Of a DNA stretch of 64,000 nucleotides, positions 32,812 to 41,948 are shown one piece after another. Each line of letters opens with the position of its first letter. The first letter of the stretch is position 1. Position numbers and translations under genes: made by a program. Below the pieces are notes generated by a model that worked only from the letters and a program-made list of their open reading frames with translations, was not told where the DNA came from and did no database searches. This DNA is from Lachnospiraceae bacterium (lineage in GTDB: Bacteria > Bacillota > Clostridia > Lachnospirales > Lachnospiraceae), in NCBI GenBank assembly GCA_902363835.1, contig CABJBM010000006.1:1-64000 (forward strand), given 5' to 3'.

Positions 32812-35277
32812 ATGAAAAAAATTGTGATTATCGGCGGAGTAGCCGGAGGAGCCAGCTGTGCCGCCAGGCTGCGGAGACTTGATGAGACGGCAGATATCAT
32901 CATGCTGGAACGTGGGGAATATATTTCCTATGCCAACTGCGGCCTTCCTTATCATGTAGGCGATGTGATCAAATCCAGAGATGCATTATTGCTCCAGACT
33001 CCGGAAGCCATGAAACAAAAGTATGGCATTGATGTCAGAGTAAAAAATGAGGCTTCTTCCATTGACCGGGAGAACAAGAAAATTACGGTGAGGAAGCTGG
33101 ATTCCGGGGAAGTTTATGAGGAAACCTATGATACCTTAGTCATTTCCACCGGCTCCTCACCGGTCCGTCCGCCCATTCCCGGAATTGATTCTTCCCGTAT
33201 TCAGACTCTTTGGACGGTTCCTGACACAGACCGGATCCGGGCTCTTATTAAGGAAAGCAATATTAAAACAGCGGCTGTTATCGGCGGAGGCTTTATTGGC
33301 CTTGAAATGGCTGAGAATCTCCGCCATGCAGGACTTTCTGTTTCCCTCATTGAAATGCTTGACCAGGTCATGACACCTGTGGACTTTGAGATGGCCCAGC
33401 TCCTTCATGAGCACATCCTGCAAAACGGCGTGGATCTTCATCTGGGGGATGGGGTAGCTGCATTTGAAGATCAGGCTGGCGCTGTAGCCATTACTTTAAA
33501 AAGCGGTAAGACCCTTTCCGCAGAACTGGTCATCCTTTCCATCGGCGTCCGGCCAAACAGTGAACTGGCAAAGGCAGCCGGCCTTGCAGTCAATGAACGG
33601 GGAGGCATTGTAGTAGATGATTATTTAAAAACCTCTGACCCGGATATCTATGCCGTTGGCGATGTGATTCAGGTAGATGATCTCATATTCCAGGAGCCTG
33701 CAATGATCCCCCTTGCCGGGCCTGCCAACAAACAGGGGCGCATTGCCGCCAATAATATTGCAGGGACACAGGAAACCTATGAGAAGACTCAGGGAACTTC
33801 CGTAGCAAAGGTATTTGATTTAGCTGTGGCCTCTACCGGAGCAAATGAAAAAGCGCTGATCAGACGGGGCCTTCGAAAGGGAAAGGACTATGAGAGCATC
33901 CTCATCACCCAGAACTCCCATGCAGGCTATTATCCCGGTGCAGTGCCCATAACCCTGAAGCTTCTTTTTTCCACTGACGGAAAAAAGATCTTTGGAGCCC
34001 AGATTGTAGGCGGGGATGGGGTTGATAAACGGATCGACACCCTGGCAGTGGCCATCCGCCTTGGCGCAGGGATTCCGGATTTAAAAAACCTGGAGCTTGC
34101 CTATGCCCCTCCTTTTTCCTCTGCAAAGGATCCCGTCAACATGGCAGGCTTTGTGGCTGAAAACCTGCTGACCGGAAAGGTGGCATTTTCAGCCTGGGAC
34201 GTGGTGGAGAAAAACCCAGACGCAGTGCTCCTTGATGTAAGGGAGACCGGAGAGCTGATGGCCTTTTCCCTGCCCAACGGAAAACACATTCCTCTGGGGC
34301 AGTTAAGGGACCGCTTAGGGGAGCTGGATCCTTCCAGGCAAATCATCGTCTTCTGTGCCATTGGAGTCCGGGCCTACAATGCAGCCCGCATCCTGATGCA
34401 GAACGGATTCCCCAATGTCAGGCTTTATCCCGGCGGCGTCAGGTTCTATCAGTCCACCCATTATCAGGCTGATGGGGTTGTTCCCTCCGTCCAGACCCAA
34501 TATTCCGACAGCGGGATGATTGACAGCGGGATGATGAAAACAAATCATGTCCCTACCCTGGCCATGCGCTTAGACTGCAGCGGCATGCAATGCCCCGGCC
34601 CCATTATGAAGGTGTTTGAAACCATGAAAGAAATGCCCCATGGATCAATCATGGAAGTATCCGCCTCTGATCCCGGCTTTTCCCGGGACATCGGGGCATG
34701 GTGCAGGCGTACCGGAAATGAGCTGATGGCCTGCGAGCACCGGGGAAGGGATTACGTTGCCCTGGTAAAGAAAGGCAGTCCGGTCTCCCCTGTAATAAAA
34801 GAAACAGCTGAAGGAAAGACCCTTATCGTCTTTTCCGGTGATCTTGATAAAGTTCTGGCAAGCTTTATCATTGCCAATGGCGCTGCTGCCATGGGCAGAC
34901 CTGTTACCATGTTCTTTACCTTCTGGGGATTAACAGCATTAAGAAAAGCAGAAAAACAGCCAATCAGCAAATCACTGATGGAATCCATGTTCGGCACCAT
35001 GCTACCCAGGGGCAGTAAAAAACTAAAGCTGTCAAAAATGAATATGGGCGGCATTGGAACTGCCATGATGAAAAAAATCATGAACGATAAGAACGTAGAT
35101 TCACTGGAAACCCTGATCCAAAAGGCCATGAAATCCGGAGTAAAAATTGTGGCCTGCACCATGAGCATGGATGTCATGGGTATCCGTCCGGAAGAATTGA
35201 TCGAAGGAGTGGAACTTGGAGGCGTCGGGGCTTATCTGGGAGATGCGGAAGAATCTAATGTAAATTTATTTATTTAA
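32812..35277 (+). CDS. CoA-disulfide-reductase-like enzyme fused to rhodanese, TusA and DsrE domains
   Basis: An 821-residue multi-domain protein: FAD/NAD(P)H disulfide oxidoreductase (1-445; 'IIGGVAGGASCAARL', redox Cys43 in 'SYANCGLPY', 'VGDVI'), rhodanese (about 460-550, active Cys in 'VFCAIGVRAYN'), TusA-like (about 582-655, 'LDCSGMQCPGPIMK') and DsrE/F-like (about 660-821). All sulfur-carrier cysteines are visible except that the DsrE part has 'VACTMSMDVMG'. Such a chain should pass persulfide sulfur between domains or reduce polysulfide/CoA-persulfide in the cytoplasm. GGAGG precedes the ATG. It is monocistronic. Confidence 0.92.
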   Translation: MKKIVIIGGVAGGASCAARLRRLDETADIIMLERGEYISYANCGLPYHVGDVIKSRDALLLQTPEAMKQKYGIDVRVKNEASSIDRENKKITVRKLDSGEVYEETYDTLVISTGSSPVRPPIPGIDSSRIQTLWTVPDTDRIRALIKESNIKTAAVIGGGFIGLEMAENLRHAGLSVSLIEMLDQVMTPVDFEMAQLLHEHILQNGVDLHLGDGVAAFEDQAGAVAITLKSGKTLSAELVILSIGVRPNSELAKAAGLAVNERGGIVVDDYLKTSDPDIYAVGDVIQVDDLIFQEPAMIPLAGPANKQGRIAANNIAGTQETYEKTQGTSVAKVFDLAVASTGANEKALIRRGLRKGKDYESILITQNSHAGYYPGAVPITLKLLFSTDGKKIFGAQIVGGDGVDKRIDTLAVAIRLGAGIPDLKNLELAYAPPFSSAKDPVNMAGFVAENLLTGKVAFSAWDVVEKNPDAVLLDVRETGELMAFSLPNGKHIPLGQLRDRLGELDPSRQIIVFCAIGVRAYNAARILMQNGFPNVRLYPGGVRFYQSTHYQADGVVPSVQTQYSDSGMIDSGMMKTNHVPTLAMRLDCSGMQCPGPIMKVFETMKEMPHGSIMEVSASDPGFSRDIGAWCRRTGNELMACEHRGRDYVALVKKGSPVSPVIKETAEGKTLIVFSGDLDKVLASFIIANGAAAMGRPVTMFFTFWGLTALRKAEKQPISKSLMESMFGTMLPRGSKKLKLSKMNMGGIGTAMMKKIMNDKNVDSLETLIQKAMKSGVKIVACTMSMDVMGIRPEELIEGVELGGVGAYLGDAEESNVNLFI

Positions 35278-35437
35278 TATAACAAACCATTGAAAAACCG
35301 TATTGTCCGGCTTAGAATCTGGCTTTTCAGGTTTTCTGCCGCCCTAACCATCCCTATCCGGGAGTAGTCAAAATAAATGCCATGCCGCTGGAAAATGATA
35401 TAATATATTTCATAAAAGGCAGGCCTGGAATATGGAA

Positions 35438-35725
35438 TGAACCCAAAGTGTTGGATAAAAATCTAACACAGAGGGTTCATTTTTATGAAAAAAAATATAC
35501 TTACGAACAGAAATCAGAATCATTATGAAACATTGCAGACAGGCATTCTTCACTCAGAGAATGAGTATTTAAACCATTAGATGAATTGAAAAAAGAAATC
35601 TTAGAATCTATAAATTACTGTAATAACTAATGTATTAATGGTAACTTAAAGGTACTGAGTCCTGCTTAATACAGAACTCAGTACCAAGGAGTTGCTTGAT
35701 AATACTGTCCAATATTTGTGAGTCA
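35438..35725. mobile_element. IS3-family remnant
   Basis: Ends TGAACCCAAAGTGTTGGATA (35438) and, inverted, TGACTCACAAATATTGGACA (ending 35725) match at about 13 of 20 positions. Between them broken frames keep 'LDELKKEILESINYCNN' and 'GNLKVLSPA.YRTQYQ', the C-terminus of an IS3-family OrfB integrase. At most 290 bp is left, so it is dead. The left end also forms a hairpin that could stop transcription from the oxidoreductase gene. Confidence 0.7.
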
Positions 35726-36073
35726 GTACAAATACCGGATTCCGCCTGTTAATTATTATCATGAAGTAATACTCTCTCCATCAATATTTATATTTATATA
35801 GAAATATATTATTATATTCTGATTTCTTATCAGTCCGGAATATGTATCTCCAGTTTGAATGAGACTTTTCATATCATATAGGATGGTATAATACTTCTGT
35901 TCAACAAGCCTGAATACAAGCTTATATTTTTTTAAATAAAGCTCTGTTAAAGAACTATGTTGAAATTGACTACTTTCCATAGAATTAGTTATAATAAGAC
36001 TATACAAATGATTACGGAAGTTTTATTATGCCAACTGTAGAGTCAGTAAAAAATCAGAATAAGCATACCTACA

Positions 36074-36503
36074 TCATTCTATTGGAGGCATAAGATATTA
36101 GACGCTAAGAGCCTTTATGGGTATTGGAAATGTTAGTGGCGTTATAGAGGTTGACGAGGCTTTCTTTAGAGAGTCCCTTAAGGGAAATCATAAGAAAATA
36201 CTATTTTTAAAATGCCACGAAAAGTACATAAAAGAGGTGTTAAGGGTAGATTTAACAGTAAAGAGAAAAAGAGGTATATCCAAGGAACAAGTATGCGTAC
36301 TCTGTGTTATGGATAGAACAGGAGGTTTAATGGTGTTGCAACTAAAATATCTTGCTAATTATATGCATTGGTTTAAATGGCTTGCAATCTTTAATACCGA
36401 GAAAGATACCATAAAAGGCAAAAATCTATTGGTACAATCTCGTACATCCCATACCGATACAAAATCAAAGGATTTTAAAGTAAGAGAAGCAATTTTCGTG
36501 TAG
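36074..36503 (+). pseudogene. ISXO2/IS1595-family transposase remnant
   Basis: Pieces in two frames match an ISXO2-like transposase: 'TSFYWRHKILDA', then (shifted) 'GVIEVDEAFFRESLKGNHKK', 'RGISKEQVCVLCVMDRTGG', then, across a large internal deletion, 'YLANYMHWFKWL' and the usual 3' end. The middle of the catalytic domain is missing. The 35.7-36.1 kb stretch before it is AT-rich with no gene I trust. Confidence 0.75.
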
Positions 36504-36627
36504 CAATGCTAATTATTTGAATTGAAAAATAATATTCTATATAATTAAATAAGGAAACACAGTAGAACAGAGTGAAGTGTTGGGTATTTGTATTTAATTG
36601 TAAATTAATTAATAAGGAGGAGATTGC

Positions 36628-37290
36628 ATGGAAATTGACCATATTTACATATGTACAGAAAATAAAGCACCATCAGGAGATTTACTTGTGGAATTTGGAC
36701 TTGTAGAAGGTTCTTCAAATACACACCCTGGACAAGGGACTGCAAATAGGAGATTTTATTTTCGTAATTTAATGTTAGAACTTTTGTGGATTGAAAATTT
36801 AGAAGAAGTGCAAAGTGAACGAACAAAGCCAATGAGATTGTTTGAGCGATGTGAATTGATTTCAAATAAGGTTTCTCCTTTTGGAATTGGATTCAGACCT
36901 ACAAAGGAAAAAGACGAAACAGCACCATTTCCATCATGGGATTATCATCCTATTTATTTGCCAGATTTTCTTAAAATTCAAGTGGCTGATAATACACCTT
37001 TGAGCGAGCCAATGTATTTTTATTTATCTTTTGCTATGCGACAAGATAAAGCTTCCGATGATAAAAGAGAACCAATGGAACATAAAGTTCCTTTAAAAGA
37101 AGTAACAAATGTAAAAATACATGTAAATCAAGATATTTCTTTATCGACTCCTGCTTACATTCTAAATCAACTTCATAATTTATCAATTGAAAACGATAAA
37201 GAACATTTTATTGAGTTAGAATTTGATAATGGAGCATTAAATCAATCGAAAGATTTTAGACCGAATTTACCTTTATTAATTAAGTGGTAA
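36628..37290 (+). CDS. VOC/glyoxalase-like protein
   Basis: A 220-residue protein that begins 'MEIDHIYICTENKAPSGDLL' and continues 'NRRFYFRNLMLELLWIE', the pattern of glyoxalase-like (VOC superfamily) proteins; a metal site cannot be confirmed. It is AT-rich with codon use unlike the core genes and sits between transposase remnants and a pseudogene, which suggests transfer. AAGGAGG precedes the ATG. Function unknown. Confidence 0.6.
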   Translation: MEIDHIYICTENKAPSGDLLVEFGLVEGSSNTHPGQGTANRRFYFRNLMLELLWIENLEEVQSERTKPMRLFERCELISNKVSPFGIGFRPTKEKDETAPFPSWDYHPIYLPDFLKIQVADNTPLSEPMYFYLSFAMRQDKASDDKREPMEHKVPLKEVTNVKIHVNQDISLSTPAYILNQLHNLSIENDKEHFIELEFDNGALNQSKDFRPNLPLLIKW

Positions 37291-37336
37291 TTATTTATGG
37301 AATCCATTGAGTGGCTTCCATAAATAACATCTAAAG

Positions 37337-37793
37337 CAGAAACCACCACTGTTCCGGAAACTGAAGCGGTACCCGAGACAATGCAAATGGGACAAGCTGC
37401 CAAAGTAGGTGAGTGGAGCGTTACGGTAAGCAACGTGCAAATTTTAGACACTATAGCAGATGGGTATGGGAAATTTACTCCTGAATCAGGGAATAAATTT
37501 CTATTAATTACTATGACAACCTCCAATGACGGAAAGAAAGCCGATTCTTTCCTCCATCTTTTTCTAGAGGAGACGATACGTATGCCAAAGAAATATATGG
37601 TGACGGATACGAATTCAGCCAGACTAATTTGTTGGGATACAGCAGATCCATGATTAACTCCACGATCAACCCATTTTCCTCGAAAGAGGGGGATATCGCT
37701 ATTGAGATTCCGGAAAGCGCAGCTTCTGCAACGGATCCTCTTATTCTGGTAATTTCATGTGGAAATGAAGCGGTTAACTTTACCTTAAGATAA
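37337..37793 (+). pseudogene. truncated, frameshifted DUF4352 lipoprotein gene
   Basis: A frame without a start reads 'TTVPETEAVPETMQMGQAAK' then 'VGEWSVTVSNVQILDTIADG', 'GNKFLLITMTTSNDGKKADSF', the core of DUF4352 proteins. Near 37550 the frame shifts and the end continues as 'GDDTYAKEIYGDGYEFSQ' and 'EGDIAIEIPESA' to TAA at 37791. The signal peptide region is gone. It is a decayed gene. Confidence 0.7.
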
Positions 37794-37957
37794 TGTAGAA
37801 CCCGGACCTTTATTGTATATTCGCGTCTTTTTGATAACACAATAACAGCAAATATGTGAAAGGCCTAATGATTCTGTAATAACAACAGGTATATTATTTG
37901 ATGGATGTTTGAGGCTTTTTCACCCAATACTCTCTGATTAGGAAGGGAATTAAACAC

Positions 37958-38290
37958 ATGACTGACAAGACAACTACACTGACAGAACTCAAAAAGCATA
38001 TTCAGGACTTTTCAGATGCACGGGGCTGGCGCAAAAACGAAAATGCAAAAGACCTTGTAATGGCACTCACTGTCGAAGCTGCTGAACTTGCTGAAATATT
38101 TATGTGGTTACATTCGGACGAGGTCGACAGCATTAAAGAGAATCCGGAGACATTTGAACATACACAAGAAGAACTTGCCGATGTCTTTTGGTATCTCTGC
38201 CGGATATGCGAACACTTTGACATCGATATTTCCAAAGCTGTAGAAAACAAAACAGAAAAGAATGCTAAAAAGTACCCAATAAAGGAGTAA
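37958..38290 (+). CDS. MazG-like nucleotide pyrophosphohydrolase
   Basis: A 110-residue single-domain MazG-type NTP pyrophosphohydrolase (dCTPase/RS21-C6 group) with the metal-binding EXXE...EXXD pattern in 'EAAELAEIFMW' and 'EELADVFWYL'. It cleaves (deoxy)nucleoside triphosphates to monophosphate and PPi, likely for pool clean-up. A GGAAGGGA site precedes the ATG; a terminator follows. Confidence 0.9.
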   Translation: MTDKTTTLTELKKHIQDFSDARGWRKNENAKDLVMALTVEAAELAEIFMWLHSDEVDSIKENPETFEHTQEELADVFWYLCRICEHFDIDISKAVENKTEKNAKKYPIKE

Positions 38291-38320
38291 ACGTATCAAC
38301 CGCAAATATAAAAATCAAGC

Positions 38321-38350
38321 AGGAGGGGGAATATTACCCCCTCCTATTTT
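38321..38350 (+). terminator. terminator after the MazG-like gene
   Basis: AGGAGGGGG (38321-38329) pairs with CCCCCTCCT (38337-38345), followed by ATTTTATT. Confidence 0.8.
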
Positions 38351-38385
38351 ATTATCTCCTATTTTATTATCTCCTATTTTATTAT
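38341..38385. repeat. three perfect 15-bp tandem repeats
   Basis: CTCCTATTTTATTAT occurs three times without change, duplicating the right arm and T-rich tail of the terminator. Probably replication slippage. Confidence 0.9.
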
Positions 38386-38495
38386 CCCTATTTGAAAAGA
38401 TCCGCATCTGCCATGACTGCTGTTTTGTCCATACGAGGGGTTACGGTACAACTTACCATATTTTGAGTTTAATATAAAAATCCATCTAATAACAC

Positions 38496-38531
38496 TTGAC
38501 ATATTACCTATTATACCTTATTATTACCTAT
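38496..38531 (+). promoter_or_regulatory. promoter with direct repeats before the HTH/DUF4180 operon
   Basis: TTGACA (38496-38501) and TATTAT (38519-38524) are 17 nt apart. TATTACCTAT occurs twice, at 38502-38511 and 38522-38531, exactly 20 bp apart, around the -10. These may bind the regulator encoded downstream. Confidence 0.75.
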
Positions 38532-38567
38532 AACTTATTAAAATAGTAATATTAAGGAGTAACTAGT

Positions 38568-39095
38568 ATGGAAGAGAAATATTATTCAGTGGAACAAATA
38601 TCAGAAATGCTAAATATCCACCCAAAAACAATCCAGCGCTACATCCGGGAAGGGAAACTGCGTGCAGGAAAGATCGGAAAAAGCTGGAGAATAACCGGAC
38701 ATGACTTAAGTGTTTTTATGGAAAGCACAAAACTTTCTGCCACCAAGAAAGATATGGATTCCATAAAAAAATCAAACAATGAAATAAAGGTGTCTTCTGT
38801 GATTGATATTGATGTGGAGGGTATGGAAGATGCCATCCGCATCATGAATACCCTTACTGCTGCCCTGAATACCAACCTTCCGGAATACGGACACCCTACC
38901 ATGCACGTACAATTTTTAGAATCAGAAAGTAAAGTGCGTGTGACCATATGGGGAAATATTCTGTTTGCACAGGCGATCATTTCTTTAATTATGGAATTAG
39001 CAGAAACGATAAGGCAGGATCACCATATCTTCCAGGACCTTGGCACATATACCGGATATGAACCCCCATTACTTGAGAAAGAAGGAATCAAATGA
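38568..39095 (+). CDS. excisionase/MerR-type HTH protein
   Basis: A 175-residue protein with an N-terminal HTH_17-type domain ('YSVEQISEMLNIHPKTIQRYIREGKL' region, ending 'GKSWRITGHDL', residues 1-52) and a C-terminal 100-residue domain of unknown family ('IDIDVEGMEDAIRIMNTL'). The short linker and domain pair are typical of clostridial regulators found beside DUF4180 genes. Its stop overlaps the next start (ATGA at 39092). AAGGAG precedes the ATG. Confidence 0.8.
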   Translation: MEEKYYSVEQISEMLNIHPKTIQRYIREGKLRAGKIGKSWRITGHDLSVFMESTKLSATKKDMDSIKKSNNEIKVSSVIDIDVEGMEDAIRIMNTLTAALNTNLPEYGHPTMHVQFLESESKVRVTIWGNILFAQAIISLIMELAETIRQDHHIFQDLGTYTGYEPPLLEKEGIK

Positions 39096-39466
39096 ATATT
39101 ACAACAATAAGAAATCAGAATATTGCGGTTATTGACAAAAACAATCAAATAGCTGATCCTCAAAATATACTTGATATCATGGCCACGGCCGGATACCAAT
39201 ATAACTGCATTGGAATAGTCCTGTACCAGGAAAGCCTTGGCGAAAACTTTTTTAATCTTAAAACAGGTTTCGCCGGAGAAATTCTGCAGAAGTTTTCAAA
39301 CTATCATTTTAAGCTGGCAATTGTAGGAGACTTCTCACAATATGACAGCAAAAGTCTAAAAGATTTTATCTATGAATGCAACAAGGGAAATTCAATCTAT
39401 TTTAAAAATGACTTAAACAGCGCTTTGTCCTCGCTTGTACCGGAAAATCCGGGGAAAGCTGATTAA
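39092..39466 (+). CDS. DUF4180 family protein
   Basis: A 124-residue protein matching DUF4180: 'DPQNILDIMATAGYQYNCIGIVLYQ', 'ENFFNLKTGFAGEILQKFSNY' and 'LAIVGDF' segments are diagnostic. Function is unknown. It is translationally coupled to the HTH gene and ends at a strong terminator, so the two form a closed unit. Confidence 0.85.
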   Translation: MNITTIRNQNIAVIDKNNQIADPQNILDIMATAGYQYNCIGIVLYQESLGENFFNLKTGFAGEILQKFSNYHFKLAIVGDFSQYDSKSLKDFIYECNKGNSIYFKNDLNSALSSLVPENPGKAD

Positions 39467-39472
39467 AACCTA

Positions 39473-39530
39473 ATATGCTCCCTCCAAGGCGGACAGCTAA
39501 AAACAACCTGCCCAAATGGAGGGAGCATAT
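39473..39530. terminator. terminator between convergent genes
   Basis: A perfect 14-bp stem (39473-39486 with 39517-39530) with a 30-nt loop lies between the DUF4180 gene (plus) and the kinase-like gene (minus). Confidence 0.7.
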
Positions 39531-39562
39531 CATTATTCAAAACCGTTGTTCCATATCTTTTC

Positions 39563-40210
39563 TTAAATCTCAATTCCCCTAAGCTTAATATAATCCTTGA
39601 TCAGCTTTGCCGTCTGCTCCAGATCAATGCTGCTGGTATTAATGATCAGATCATAATTGTTCCAATCCTCCCAGTTGCCGCCGGTATAGTAGCGGTAGTA
39701 CTCCTTCCGTTCCCGGTTAATCTTCTTTACACGCTTTGCTGCTTCCTTCTCATCAACCTTATCCACCTCCATGGTGCGTCTGATAAGGGTCTCCACATCA
39801 GCGTAAACAAAGATCTTTACCAGTCCCGGAAATTCCTCCTTTTCCCGGCTTAAGATATAATCTCCGCACCGGCCGGCAATGATGCAGGACTCCTCTGATG
39901 CCAGTTCCCGAATGACCTGGGACTGGAACCGGAATAAATTCTCCGGCTTCACAATATCTGCATCAGTAGAGGGCTTTCCAAGCTGAGGCTTTAAGCCGCT
40001 TACGATCTTATAAAGCAGATTGCTTCCTGCCTTTTCATCCGCCAGACGGAAGAACACCTCTCCAACGGCGCTTTGTTCCGATGTTATGGTTAAAATCTCT
40101 TCGTCATAAAAATGAATTCCCAATTCCTCTGCAAGAGCTTTTCCCACGATGCGGCCGCCGCTGCCGTACTGCCTTCCTATGGTGATGACCAGATTTTTCT
40201 TTTCTTTCAT
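39563..40210 (-). CDS. cytidylate kinase-like protein
   Basis: A 215-residue P-loop protein of the cytidylate-kinase-like 2 family: 'VITIGRQYGSGGRIVGKALAEEL' at residues 8-30 carries the P-loop, followed by 'FYDEEIL', 'IIAGRCGDYIL' and the lid 'DKVDEKEAAKRVKKINRERKEYY'. Paralogues are common in Lachnospiraceae; the true substrate is not established. GAAGGAGG precedes the ATG. Confidence 0.85.
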   Translation of the reverse strand: MKEKKNLVITIGRQYGSGGRIVGKALAEELGIHFYDEEILTITSEQSAVGEVFFRLADEKAGSNLLYKIVSGLKPQLGKPSTDADIVKPENLFRFQSQVIRELASEESCIIAGRCGDYILSREKEEFPGLVKIFVYADVETLIRRTMEVDKVDEKEAAKRVKKINRERKEYYRYYTGGNWEDWNNYDLIINTSSIDLEQTAKLIKDYIKLRGIEI

Positions 40211-40294
40211 AAATGCCTGCCTCCTTCTGTCCCACGTTCTTTTCTTACTGTTTCTTTCTTTTATTGTACTCCATTGGGACAGAATTTACAATTA

Positions 40295-41590
40295 TTATTG
40301 TTTCATGATCTCGTTGAAACAGATGGCTCCGTAAGGTCTGATGCTCATCCGGTAAGCATTGCCCTCTCCCATGGATTTCTCAATATAGGAAATGTATTCC
40401 TCCACCAGTTCATTAGGCAGCATGGTCATAATGACCCCTGCAAACCCGCCTCCATGTATCCTGCATGCACCTTTCTTTTTCTCTGCCAGGAAAAGTTCCG
40501 TAAGAGCCAGGGCAATGGTGATTCCCTGTTCCTGATAACTGGTGTTGGTAAAGCAGTTTTGAAGCCATTTCCAGGAGGAATTTCCGGATTCCGTGATATT
40601 CTTTAAGAAATCCTCGAACCGGTTTTCCTTTAAAGCGGCCACTTCTGCCTCCACCCGCTTATTCTCTTCAAAGAAATGAAGGGCCCGAAGAACAGAACGG
40701 TCACCGGCAAAGTCCCTGATCTCCTGTAAGTTGTCAATGACTTCCTGTTCCGTGATCTCGGCACATACCTCTTTACCGAAGAATTCAGCGACCTTTTTCA
40801 TTTCCGCAGGAACGGAAGAATAATCTGCACTTAAATCCGCATGTCCCTTTCCAGTATTAACAATAATAAGGCTGTGGTTTTGGGAACCAAAATCAAAATC
40901 AATCTTCTCTACCACAGGAGCAGCCGGATCCTTAAAATCTATGGTAATCAGTCCTCCGACCGCACATGCCATCTGGTCTAAAAGGCCGGAAGCCTTGTCC
41001 CAGTACACATTTTCAGAGAAACGGCCAATATGAGCATAAGCCACGGTATCCATGGCTCCATTATTAAAGAATGTATTTAAAATAGAGCAAAGCAGCATCT
41101 CAAAAGAAGCGGAGGAGCTGACACCTGCCGCGCTAATGACATTGCTGGTGATGCAGGCATTAAAACCACCGATTTCATATCCGGCCTCCAAAAAGCCCTT
41201 TAAAAGTCCTTTTACCAAATCAACGGTTCCTGTCTTCTTATCGCTTGGAGCCAAATCGTCCAGATCGATCACAAAGCTCTGATTATAGGTTTCACTGATA
41301 ATATTCACTTTTCTGCTGTTGTTTTTTGCAGCAACTCCCACACAGTCTAAATTAATGCTTCCGGCCAGAACTTTTCCATGGTTATGATCGGTATGGTTTC
41401 CGCTGATCTCCGTTCGCCCCGGTGAAGAAAACAGCATCACATCATCCTCCGGAAATTTCTTCTGAAAATTCCTCACAAGGCTCTGATAGCGTTCCATGTT
41501 CTCCCTGACCGCACCTTCTCCATATAAAGCGGTCATAAGCTTTTCTGACTCTTTAGACTCCAGCATCTGAATCGTATCGCTTACTTTCAT
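40295..41590 (-). CDS. galK: galactokinase (GHMP kinase)
   Basis: A 431-residue kinase that phosphorylates galactose at C1 in the Leloir pathway. Motifs: 'PGRTEISGNHTDHNHG' (substrate loop), 'AAGVSSSASFEMLL' (GHMP ATP loop) and 'GGGFAGVIMTML' (C-terminal motif 3). ATG at 41590 follows AAGGAG; the longer ORF upstream would run through a conserved leader element and is not used. No other gal genes lie here. Confidence 0.9.
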   Translation of the reverse strand: MKVSDTIQMLESKESEKLMTALYGEGAVRENMERYQSLVRNFQKKFPEDDVMLFSSPGRTEISGNHTDHNHGKVLAGSINLDCVGVAAKNNSRKVNIISETYNQSFVIDLDDLAPSDKKTGTVDLVKGLLKGFLEAGYEIGGFNACITSNVISAAGVSSSASFEMLLCSILNTFFNNGAMDTVAYAHIGRFSENVYWDKASGLLDQMACAVGGLITIDFKDPAAPVVEKIDFDFGSQNHSLIIVNTGKGHADLSADYSSVPAEMKKVAEFFGKEVCAEITEQEVIDNLQEIRDFAGDRSVLRALHFFEENKRVEAEVAALKENRFEDFLKNITESGNSSWKWLQNCFTNTSYQEQGITIALALTELFLAEKKKGACRIHGGGFAGVIMTMLPNELVEEYISYIEKSMGEGNAYRMSIRPYGAICFNEIMKQ

Positions 41591-41610
41591 GTCGTTTGAT
41601 CTCCTTTTCC

Positions 41611-41662
41611 GATTTACCGCCCACGCTTTTTGGCAGGGCCACTCCGTTTTACCGGATGTAAA
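41611..41662 (-). repeat. structured leader element, copy C (before galK)
   Basis: Read on the minus strand it goes ACATCCGGTAAAACGG, then GCC-AAAAAGCGT-GGGC, then the AAGGAG of galK. It aligns with copy B at 55629-55676 over about 46 bp (roughly three quarters identical) and shares the GCC(C)-AAAAAG-GGG core with the tandem copy A. Confidence 0.65.
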
Positions 41663-41832
41663 GGCATACCTGGAAGGTATTCCCCCATTGATTGACAAAG
41701 TATTGTCATTGCTACGAGTATAACATAGATGCCAAAGATTTCACAATATATTATTTTACGAAAACCTATAAAATAATTTGACAGTTCATCCCTGGCTCCC
41801 GTATAATGAAACAATCAAAAAATGAGCGGACA

Positions 41833-41948
41833 GAAAAGAGGAAACACCCTGCGGGCATACCTTTATGCCCAAAAAGATGGGCGGAAAAGAGGAAACACCC
41901 TGCGGGCATACCTTTATGCCCAAAAAGATGGGCGGAAAAGAGGAAACC
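41833..41948 (+). repeat. structured leader element, copy A, tandem 51-bp repeat before the radical SAM gene
   Basis: Two perfect 51-bp units (from 41833 and 41884; a third GAAAAGAGG starts at 41935). Each has ACACCC, a perfect hairpin GGGCATA-CCTT-TATGCCC, then AAAAAGATGGGCGG and a ribosome site AAAAGAGG; the last copy serves the ATG at 41949. Confidence 0.85.

Noticed and set aside
35759..36007. 82-codon minus-strand frame between the transposase remnants
   Set aside because: Low-complexity Ile/Tyr/Asn-rich sequence in AT-rich DNA, no ribosome site and no recognisable family.
41865..41948. N-terminal extension of the radical SAM protein
   Set aside because: It would only translate the 51-bp repeat; the ATG at 41949 has its own AAAAGAGG and matches the family start.
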